A stretch of DNA of 50,919 nucleotides from the NCBI GenBank assembly GCA_013393545.1, contig JABXHG010000573.1, forward strand, positions 1 through 50,919, read 5' to 3'. This stretch comes from Alteromonadaceae bacterium (GTDB lineage Bacteria > Pseudomonadota > Gammaproteobacteria > Pseudomonadales > Oleiphilaceae). Below the pieces are notes generated by a model. That model was given only the letters and a program-made list of their open reading frames with translations. It made no database searches and was not told the origin of the DNA. Each line of letters opens with the position of its first letter. The first letter of the stretch is position 1. A program made the translations under genes and the position numbers. Positions 44,465 to 50,919 of this stretch are shown here, in pieces.

Positions 44465-44728
44465 GAAACAATGAAGGGCAACCCGTGGGCTGCCCTTGCA
44501 CTGTGCTGAATCGCCATCCCGGGCAGTTCAGACTTCGGAACAGGTTGGCGCGTCCTTGCGCTAGGGGCAACCGCCATGTTGCCGGATCCTTAATCCTCTC
44601 CCTGGTGTCGGCCGTCCGGGCCAACGCTCCAATGCTTCCCTCAAGCGGGGCTTCCATGTGTCCTTGCTTCCCCCCCTGCTGTCCGTGCACGGGTGTTTCC
44701 TTTCGGTCCTTTTCCTGACGTCCCTGAT
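44465..44728 (-). ncRNA. CsrB/RsmB-like CsrA-sequestering small RNA, predicted
   Basis: On the minus strand this stretch carries 16 GGA triplets in about 264 bases, against only 2 on the plus strand. Many sit in runs such as CAGGGACGTCAGGAAAAGG and CAGGGAGAGGATTAAGG, and in hairpin loops (GGCC-CGGAC-GGCC; GCG-CAAGGA-CGC). CsrA/RsmA binds just such GGA loops. A -10 element TATAGT (44735-44740) puts the start near 44728. A strong hairpin at the 3' side (AAGGGCA/TGCCCTT, 44474-44497) with a weak T-rich tail could be the terminator. No protein frame here resembles a family. It would titrate CsrA/RsmA and relieve translational repression. The rest of 44413-45046 holds the mnmH promoter and a GacA-type box. 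Confidence 0.75.
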
Positions 44729-44896
44729 GACTAAACTATAGCAACGCTGATTAGACAAAAACGTGACAGAAATCCCTCGTTTTTATGGAAAAACTATTGG
44801 CCTGATAGTTTTTTCTTGCAAATCATGCAGGTGGATTTTTTGTAATGCGTGTCGGCGTCGCTGCGTACGCAAAGTATCCGAGATTTCCTGCACTCG

Positions 44897-44914
44897 TGTA
44901 AGAAATATCGTACA
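44897..44914 (-). promoter_or_regulatory. GacA/UvrY upstream activating site of the CsrB-like RNA
   Basis: TGTAAGAAATATCGTACA matches the GacA/UvrY box TGTAAG-N6-CTTACA at 11 of 12 positions. It is about 170-185 bases before the predicted RNA start, as in E. coli csrB, where the UvrY site lies near -180. The gap is AT-rich and could hold IHF sites. A related stretch CGTACGCGG lies 24 bases from CGTACACGG, perhaps a weaker second site. Confidence 0.6.
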
Positions 44915-45046
44915 CGGATCGTGGCGAATTTCGTACGCGGCGACTGTGTATCGTTGTTGGTCCGACCTGGCCGGGGCGGCTGCCGAAGCAGGCCGGACGT
45001 GATATGCTTCGCCGCCTGTTTCCATGGCAGCAGAGGGTCATTGTTG

Positions 45047-45808
45047 ATGCTCAAGGGTAACTTTTTCCGCGGGCTGGGCTACCTGGCCGAGGGTTTCCGG
45101 CTGATCCGCCAACCCGGCCTCCGGCTGTTTGTCATCATTCCCCTGGTGCTGAACGTGCTGCTGTTTGGCCTTCTGTTCTACTTCCTGGCCGAGCTGTTCG
45201 GCATTCTGATTGCGACGGTCATGGGCTGGCTGCCGGACTGGGCCTGGCTGCAGGCGCTGGACTGGCTGTTCTGGCTGCTCTACGGGGCGGTGATCCTGCT
45301 GATGCTGGCCTATGGCTTTGTGATTCTTGCCAACCTGATTGGCTCTCCTTTTTACGGCTATCTGGCCGAACTCACCGAAAAACACCTGACCGGTCAGGAA
45401 GTCAGCACCGACGGCAGTTGGGCCGCCATCATAAAAGATATTCCCCGCGCGCTCTGGCGCGAAGTTCAGAAAATTGCCTATTACCTGCCCCGGGCCCTGG
45501 TGTTGTTTATCCTTGGCCTGATCCCGGTAGTGAACCTGGTCGCTGCTGTGCTCTGGTTCCTGTTCAACTGCTGGATGATGTCCCTGCAGTATGTCGACTA
45601 TCCTGCGGATAACCACAAGGTCAGCTTTCCCGCCTTGCGTCGGCAGTTGGCCGGTGTTCGGCTGTCGGCCATGGGTTTCGGCCTGCCGGTAGCGCTGGCG
45701 GCCATGGTGCCGGTGCTGAACCTGTTTGTGGTGCCGGCGGCGGTGTGCGGGGCAACCGCCTTCTGGGTGCGGGAAAACGCTTCGAATTCTCAATCATCTG
45801 TTAGCTAG
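45047..45808 (+). CDS. cysZ: CysZ-like sulfate transporter / EI24-domain membrane protein
   Basis: A 253-residue inner-membrane protein with about four helices. GLGYLAEGFRLIRQPGLRLFVIIPLVLN, ANLIGSPFYGYLAELTE and QYVDYPADNHKVSF are CysZ signatures (first one quoted in parts: YLAEGFRLIRQPGLRLFVI). CysZ brings sulfate in for cysteine synthesis. The open frame extends to 44849 across the GacA-type box, but ATG 45047 with AGAGGG fits the family start. rapA follows after 10 bases. Confidence 0.9.
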   Translation: MLKGNFFRGLGYLAEGFRLIRQPGLRLFVIIPLVLNVLLFGLLFYFLAELFGILIATVMGWLPDWAWLQALDWLFWLLYGAVILLMLAYGFVILANLIGSPFYGYLAELTEKHLTGQEVSTDGSWAAIIKDIPRALWREVQKIAYYLPRALVLFILGLIPVVNLVAAVLWFLFNCWMMSLQYVDYPADNHKVSFPALRRQLAGVRLSAMGFGLPVALAAMVPVLNLFVVPAAVCGATAFWVRENASNSQSSVS

Positions 45809-45818
45809 CGGAGGTTTC

Positions 45819-48686
45819 TTGGAAACATCGGAATTTGTCATTGGCCAGCGTTGGGTCAGCCACAACGATAATGGGCTCGGCCTGGGAATTGTTACCGACA
45901 TTTCCGGGCGCCGGGTGACCCTGGGCTTCCCGGCCGCCGACGAAGAGCGCACTTATGCCATCGACAACGCGCCACTGTCCCGTATTGTTTATCAGCTGGG
46001 CGAGGAGATCGAAACCTTCGGCGGCGAAAAATACATCGTGCGGGCTGTCGAGGATATTGATGGTGTTCTGATGTACCACGCCGACGATGGTGAAAACATC
46101 CAGCCCATCTCCGAGGTGAAACTGGCCGGCACGGTGAACTTCTCCGCACCCCATCAGCGTTTATTTGCTGGCCAGTTTGAACGCAACGGCGCTTTCCGTT
46201 TGAGGGTGGCGACCCTTCAACACCTGGATCACCTGCGTGCTTCTCCGGCCCACGGTTTGATGGGCGCCCGCACCCAACATTTGCCGCACCAGATCTACAT
46301 CGCCCACGAAGTGGCCCGGCGCCACGCCCCCCGGGTTTTGCTGGCCGATGAAGTAGGCCTGGGCAAAACCATTGAGGCCGGCCTGATTCTGCATTACCAG
46401 CTGCAAACCGGTCGGGCCCATCGGGTGTTGATTGCCGTGCCGGATTCGCTGGTGCACCAGTGGCTGGTGGAGATGCTGCGCCGCTTCAACCTGCACTTTT
46501 CCATCATCGACCAGAGTCGTTACGACGCCCTCAAGGAAGAAGAGGACGATGTGGATGCGCTGGTGAACCATATCTTCGGTGACGATGAGGATGCAGTTAA
46601 TCCGTTCGAAACCGAACAGCTGGTGTTGTGCAGCCAGGATTTTCTGGTGAACAGCGAAAAGGCCCGAAAGGACGCCGAGGCGGCTGGCTGGGACATCATG
46701 GTGGTGGATGAGGCCCATCACCTGGAATGGTCGCCGGAGCAGGCCAGCCCGGAATATGAAATGGTTGAGCAGTTGTCCGCCGCCAGTCAGGGTCTGTTGT
46801 TATTGACGGCAACGCCCGAACAGATGGGGCTGGCCAGCCACTTTGCCCGCCTGCGCCTGCTGGACCCGGCCCGTTTCCATGACCTGGAGGCCTTCCGCGA
46901 GGAAGAACAGGATTACGAGGCGGTCAATCAGGTGGTGCGCCGCTTGCAGGCCAGCCCGGACACGGTGGCCGAAGATGACAAGGCCGTGCTGAAAACCTGG
47001 ATCGGCGAGGATCTGGACGAACTGCTGGCCCGGGATGATCATCACGAAGCCGTCATTGATGCCCTGCTGGATCGCCACGGCACCGGCCGTGTGCTGTTCC
47101 GCAATACCCGGGCGGCGATTCAGGGGTTCCCGGAGCGCCAGCCGCTGCCGGAACCGCTGCCATGCCCGGCACTGTACGAAAATACCCGTTACGGCCTGGA
47201 CGGCCTGCACCCAGAAACCACGGTGCCGGACGAAGAGCAATGGCTGGCGGAGGACCCCCGGGTGGCCTGGCTGCAGAAAAAGCTGGCCAGTCTGCGCCCG
47301 GCCAAGGCCGTGGTGATTTGCGCCAATGCCAGCACCGCCATGGCACTGGAACATTACCTGCAACTGCGCGCCGGCATTCGCAGTGCCGCCTTCCACGAGC
47401 ATCTGAGCTTGATCGAGCGGGACCGGGCAGCGGCATATTTCGCCGATACGGAGCAGGGCGCCCAGGCGCTGATCTGTTCGGAAATCGGCAGTGAAGGCCG
47501 CAACTTCCAGTTCGCCCATCACCTTGTCTTGTTTGATCTGCCGGCCAACCCGGACTTGCTGGAGCAACGCATCGGCCGGCTGGATCGCATTGGCCAGACG
47601 GAAGCTATTCGGATTCACATTCCTTATCTGGAAGGCACCAGCCAGGAAGTCCAGTATCGCTGGTTCCAGGAAGGCCTGAATGCCTTCGCTGAAAGCTGCT
47701 CGGTGGGCGTCGCCGTGCAGGAGCATGTGCAATCCCAATGGCAAAAGGCCCTGGATGGCGATGCGTCGGTGATGGACGCGATGATCAGAGACAGCGCGGC
47801 GGAAACCGAAAGGCTGAAAACCCTGCTGCACAACGGCCGGGATGCGCTGATCGAACTGAACTCTTGCCGCCGCGAGGTGGCCGACGAGCTGATCGGCCGG
47901 ATTGAGCAGGAAGAAAACTCCACCCAGGTGCGGGACTACATGCTGCAGGCCTTCGACATTCTGGGCGTGGACATGGAAGACCACAGCGAACATGCCGACA
48001 TTCTCAAACCGGGCGAGCAGTACCGCGCTGGCCATGTGGACGGTCTGCCGGAAGACGGCCTGACCGTCACCTGGGACCGGGAGCAGGCCCTGCAGCGCGA
48101 AGACATGGCCTTTATGAGCTGGGAGCACCCGATGGTGTCCGGCGTGATGGACTCGGTTGCCAGCTCTGGGCTGGGCAAAGCGGCCCTGTCGAATCTGTCG
48201 GTTAAAGCCCTGCCGCCGGGCAGTCTGCTGCTGGAAGCGGTGTTTGCCGTGCATTGCCCGGCACCGGAAAACCTGCAGCTGACCCGCTATCTGCCGGTAT
48301 CGCCACTGCGCCTGGTGGTGGATGTAAATGGCCGTGACCTGTCCTCAGCCTTGCCTCACGATAAGCTCAACGAGCTGTGCTCCAACATCCGCCGCCGCAC
48401 TGCTCAGGCCATCGTGCCGCGTATCCGTGCCGAGGTGGAAACCATGGTGGATCATGTGGAAGGCCTGGCCGAGCCGCATTTGAAGCCGCTGCGCGAGCAG
48501 GCGCTGGCGCGGGTGGAAGACAGCTTCGTGCCGGAAATCAATCGTCTGCAGGCGTTGAGTAGGGTGAATCCCGCCATCCGTCAGGAAGAGCTGGATTTCC
48601 TCAATGGCCAGCTGGACGCGGCGCGGGACGCGGTTAACCATGCCAGTCTGGCGCTGGAGGGTATCCGGGTGATTGTCACCTCCTGA
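45819..48686 (+). CDS. rapA: RNA polymerase-associated helicase RapA
   Basis: A 955-residue Swi2/Snf2 ATPase that recycles RNA polymerase. The N-terminal Tudor-like region (FVIGQRWVSHNDNGLGLGIV) precedes Walker A DEVGLGKT (GLGKT at 180-184), the DEAH box (297-300), and helicase motifs V and VI (SEIGSEGRNFQFAHHLVLFD, EQRIGRLDRIGQ). I chose TTG 45819, since GGAGG (45810-45814) lies five bases before it and the frame further upstream is a shadow of cysZ. The E. coli protein is 968 residues. Confidence 0.93.
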   Translation: METSEFVIGQRWVSHNDNGLGLGIVTDISGRRVTLGFPAADEERTYAIDNAPLSRIVYQLGEEIETFGGEKYIVRAVEDIDGVLMYHADDGENIQPISEVKLAGTVNFSAPHQRLFAGQFERNGAFRLRVATLQHLDHLRASPAHGLMGARTQHLPHQIYIAHEVARRHAPRVLLADEVGLGKTIEAGLILHYQLQTGRAHRVLIAVPDSLVHQWLVEMLRRFNLHFSIIDQSRYDALKEEEDDVDALVNHIFGDDEDAVNPFETEQLVLCSQDFLVNSEKARKDAEAAGWDIMVVDEAHHLEWSPEQASPEYEMVEQLSAASQGLLLLTATPEQMGLASHFARLRLLDPARFHDLEAFREEEQDYEAVNQVVRRLQASPDTVAEDDKAVLKTWIGEDLDELLARDDHHEAVIDALLDRHGTGRVLFRNTRAAIQGFPERQPLPEPLPCPALYENTRYGLDGLHPETTVPDEEQWLAEDPRVAWLQKKLASLRPAKAVVICANASTAMALEHYLQLRAGIRSAAFHEHLSLIERDRAAAYFADTEQGAQALICSEIGSEGRNFQFAHHLVLFDLPANPDLLEQRIGRLDRIGQTEAIRIHIPYLEGTSQEVQYRWFQEGLNAFAESCSVGVAVQEHVQSQWQKALDGDASVMDAMIRDSAAETERLKTLLHNGRDALIELNSCRREVADELIGRIEQEENSTQVRDYMLQAFDILGVDMEDHSEHADILKPGEQYRAGHVDGLPEDGLTVTWDREQALQREDMAFMSWEHPMVSGVMDSVASSGLGKAALSNLSVKALPPGSLLLEAVFAVHCPAPENLQLTRYLPVSPLRLVVDVNGRDLSSALPHDKLNELCSNIRRRTAQAIVPRIRAEVETMVDHVEGLAEPHLKPLREQALARVEDSFVPEINRLQALSRVNPAIRQEELDFLNGQLDAARDAVNHASLALEGIRVIVTS

Positions 48687-48810
48687 TCGGTGGCTTTCTG
48701 TTGTGCTTATGGACATCTGTTGGAGTCCTGGGCCCGTAAGCAGCTATAGTCAGAAGTCTCCGGGGTAACCGGAGGCTTTCATCCACGGAAGAAGACAGAG
48801 AGAGTTGGCA

Positions 48811-50919
48811 ATGACGTTGATCCTGTTTCTTGTAGCCCTGGCCGGACTGTTGTTCGTACTGCGCCGGGAATCCGGTGCCAAGGCCGCCATCGGTGTAATG
48901 GCCGGTGTTGGCGTACTGGCCCTGTTCATGGCTTCCGGCTGGCTGGCCCTTTTGTTATTTGCCGGTGCGATTGTCACTGCCGCCGCCGGGTTGCCACAGT
49001 TCCGCAGCAAATGGCTGACCCCCCGGGTGTTTGCCATGTTCAAGAAGGTGGCGCCAAAAGTCTCCGACACCGAGAAGGTGGCCCTGGAAGCCGGTACGGT
49101 AGGCTGGGACGGCGAGCTGTTCACCGGCCGGCCGGACTGGCACAACCTGCTGATCAACCGTCATACCGGGCTGAGCGATGAAGAGCAGGCCTTTGTCGAC
49201 AACCAGTGCACCCAGGCCATTTCCATGTGTAACGCCTGGGACATCGCCGTCGAACAGGCGGACTTGCCCCACGAGTTGTGGGATTTCCTGAAGAAAGAAA
49301 AATTCTTCGGCATGATTATCCCGAAGGAATACGGGGGCCTGGCATTCTCTGCCAAGGCTCAAACTGCCGTACTGCAGAAACTGGCCACCAACGAAATGCT
49401 GATGGTGACCGTGGGCGTGCCCAACTCCCTCGGTCCCGGCGAACTACTGGTCAAGTACGGCACCGAAGAACAGAAGAATCATTACCTGCCGCGCCTGGCT
49501 GATGGCCGGGAAATTCCCTGCTTCGGCCTGACCGGTCCGCGCGCGGGCTCCGATGCCACCTCGTTGCCAGACACTGGCATTGTCTGCAAGCAGGAAGTGG
49601 ACGGCGAGGAAGTGCTGGGTCTGCGCCTGAACTTCGAAAAACGCTGGATCACTCTGGCGCCGGTGGCCACGGTGGTGGGCCTGGCCTTCCGTATGTTCGA
49701 CCCGGACGGCCTGCTGGGCGATACCAAAGATTACGGCATCACCTGTGCCTTGATCCCCCGCAACACCGAGGGCATGGAAATCGGCCGCCGGCACTGCCCG
49801 ATCGGCTCGCCGTTCCTGAACGGCCCGATCAAGGGCAAAGACGTGTTTATCCCGCTGGATTACATCATCGGTGGTCAGGAAATGGCCGGAGAGGGCTGGC
49901 GCATGCTGGTTGAATGCCTGTCGGTGGGCCGCTGCATCACTCTGCCTTCCGGCGCGGCCGGTGCTGCTGCCTTCGCCACCGGCACCGCTGGCGGATTCAC
50001 CCGCATCCGCCGGCAGTTCAACACGCCGGTGGCGGACATGGAAGGTGTGCAGGAGCCGCTGGCCCGCATTGCTGGCAAGACTTACATTGCCCAGTCGGCG
50101 GTTAATCACACGGCCAACATGATTGATAACGGTGAAAAACCGGCGGTGCCTTCAGCCATCCTCAAATACCACCTGACCGAATTCCAGCGCGGCATCATGA
50201 CCGACGCCATGGACGTGCACGGCGGCAAGACCGTCACCCTCGGCCCGCGCAACTACCTGGGCATTGGTTACAGCGGCTCGGCGGTGTCGATTACTGTCGA
50301 AGGCGCCAACATCATGACCCGTAACCTGATGATCTTCGGTCAGGGCGCGATCCGCTGCCATCCTTACGTGCTGGACGAGCTGGCGGCAAAAGATAAAAAC
50401 GATGCCAAAGCGTTCGACAAGGCGTTCTTCGGTCATATCGGGCTGATTTTCGGCAACGCCGCACGCGCCTTTACCCTCGGATTCGGGCTGGGCAAGCCTG
50501 CCGTACCGTTCAGTGCGCCGGCCGACGTTTACGCCCAGGATATCGCGCGACTTTCCGCAGGTTTTGGCCTGTGCGCTGACGCCGCCATGGCAAGCCTTGG
50601 CTCGGCGCTGAAAAAGCGCGAAATGCTCTCTGCCCGTTTGGGCGACGTGCTTGCCAACCTGTATCTGGCCTCGATGGTGCTCAAGCAGTGGGAAGCCGGC
50701 GACAAGGTAGAAGGCGAAGCAACGCTGCTGCACTTCAGCTGCCGCTTTTTGCTCCAGCGTGTCGAACAGGCGTTTGTCGAAATCTTCGATAACCTTCCCA
50801 ACCGCGCACTGGGCAAAACCCTGAAGCTGATCGTGATGCCCACAGGGCGGCGCTGGAACAAACCCCACGACGACCTGGCACGCGATATCGCCAAGCGCGT
50901 TTCCACGCATTCGGCGCTG
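48811..50919 (+). CDS. fadE: Acyl-CoA dehydrogenase FadE, C-terminus cut by window edge
   Basis: The frame is open from ATG 48811 to the window end (703 residues). Two N-terminal hydrophobic helices (LILFLVALAGLLFVL; a second near 30-60) are typical of membrane-linked FadE. The flavin domain shows FGMIIPKEYGGLAFS, GLTGPRAGSDATSLPD and the late TVEGANIMTRNLMIFGQGA, the FadE-type catalytic region. It carries out the first step of fatty-acid beta-oxidation. E. coli FadE has 814 residues, so about 110 are missing here. Upstream is TATAGT (48745-48750) as a possible -10, and a weak hairpin (CTCCGG/CCGGAG, 48758-48774). Confidence 0.92.
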   Translation, partial: MTLILFLVALAGLLFVLRRESGAKAAIGVMAGVGVLALFMASGWLALLLFAGAIVTAAAGLPQFRSKWLTPRVFAMFKKVAPKVSDTEKVALEAGTVGWDGELFTGRPDWHNLLINRHTGLSDEEQAFVDNQCTQAISMCNAWDIAVEQADLPHELWDFLKKEKFFGMIIPKEYGGLAFSAKAQTAVLQKLATNEMLMVTVGVPNSLGPGELLVKYGTEEQKNHYLPRLADGREIPCFGLTGPRAGSDATSLPDTGIVCKQEVDGEEVLGLRLNFEKRWITLAPVATVVGLAFRMFDPDGLLGDTKDYGITCALIPRNTEGMEIGRRHCPIGSPFLNGPIKGKDVFIPLDYIIGGQEMAGEGWRMLVECLSVGRCITLPSGAAGAAAFATGTAGGFTRIRRQFNTPVADMEGVQEPLARIAGKTYIAQSAVNHTANMIDNGEKPAVPSAILKYHLTEFQRGIMTDAMDVHGGKTVTLGPRNYLGIGYSGSAVSITVEGANIMTRNLMIFGQGAIRCHPYVLDELAAKDKNDAKAFDKAFFGHIGLIFGNAARAFTLGFGLGKPAVPFSAPADVYAQDIARLSAGFGLCADAAMASLGSALKKREMLSARLGDVLANLYLASMVLKQWEAGDKVEGEATLLHFSCRFLLQRVEQAFVEIFDNLPNRALGKTLKLIVMPTGRRWNKPHDDLARDIAKRVSTHSAL

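Noticed and set aside
44763..45054. Several short ORFs on both strands between the sRNA and cysZ
   Set aside because: They overlap each other in three frames, lack ribosome sites and family features; the stretch is better explained as regulatory DNA with the GacA-type box.
46800..48254. 484-residue minus-strand ORF opposite rapA
   Set aside because: Antisense shadow of a clear RapA helicase; no recognisable domain.

Overview
The window looks like chromosomal DNA of a marine gammaproteobacterium of the Marinobacter type. This is an inference from gene content, GC-rich codon use and the style of the housekeeping genes; no 16S or other marker gene is present. Both ends are cut inside genes: an ACR3-type arsenite exporter on the left and fadE on the right.

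Layout. (1) 1-3457: arsenic resistance. A divergent acr3 fragment faces an operon of a fused ArsC-ArsR protein, an ars-type GAPDH and ArsJ (reduction and As(III) export, plus 1-arseno-3-phosphoglycerate formation and export). (2) 3458-8830: a worn junction zone with an IS3 orfA scrap, gabT-gabD and a divergent LysR regulator, then an aldehyde dehydrogenase remnant and a decayed second arsJ fragment. (3) 8754-25250: an iron-acquisition block. One Fur-type promoter drives a TonB receptor and a FecBCD-type ABC importer. A second drives a siderophore operon in the order of Staphylococcus aureus sbnA-H, with the SbnE- and SbnF-type NIS synthetases joined into one 1170-residue protein and no sbnI. 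The predicted product is staphyloferrin B or a close relative. (4) 25375-31677: a sigma-factor remnant, a duplicated 5' scrap of an MFS gene, a second LysR paralog with a TRAP transporter behind a strong palindromic operator candidate, and the intact MFS gene. (5) 31753-40270: a tRNA-queuosine mannosyltransferase-like protein, a SulP transporter and the pstSCAB-phoU phosphate operon with a Pho box. (6) 40297-40553: two large hyper-palindromic repeats between convergent genes. (7) 40580-50919: hinT-type HIT protein, a UbiH/UbiF-type hydroxylase, mscS and mnmH on the minus strand; an unannotated CsrB/RsmB-like sRNA with a GacA/UvrY box far upstream; then cysZ, rapA and fadE.

The most interesting items are the fused-synthetase staphyloferrin-B-like locus, the CsrB-like RNA in the mnmH-cysZ gap, and the paired covarying inverted repeats after phoU. 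Region 3458-8420 and 25500-25890 carry several gene scraps (IS3 orfA, arsJ, aldehyde dehydrogenase, sigma factor, MFS), so the siderophore and TRAP blocks probably sit in a rearrangement-prone part of the chromosome. No integrase, tRNA attachment site, CRISPR array, rRNA or tRNA gene was found. All functional names rest on motif recognition by eye, without database searches.
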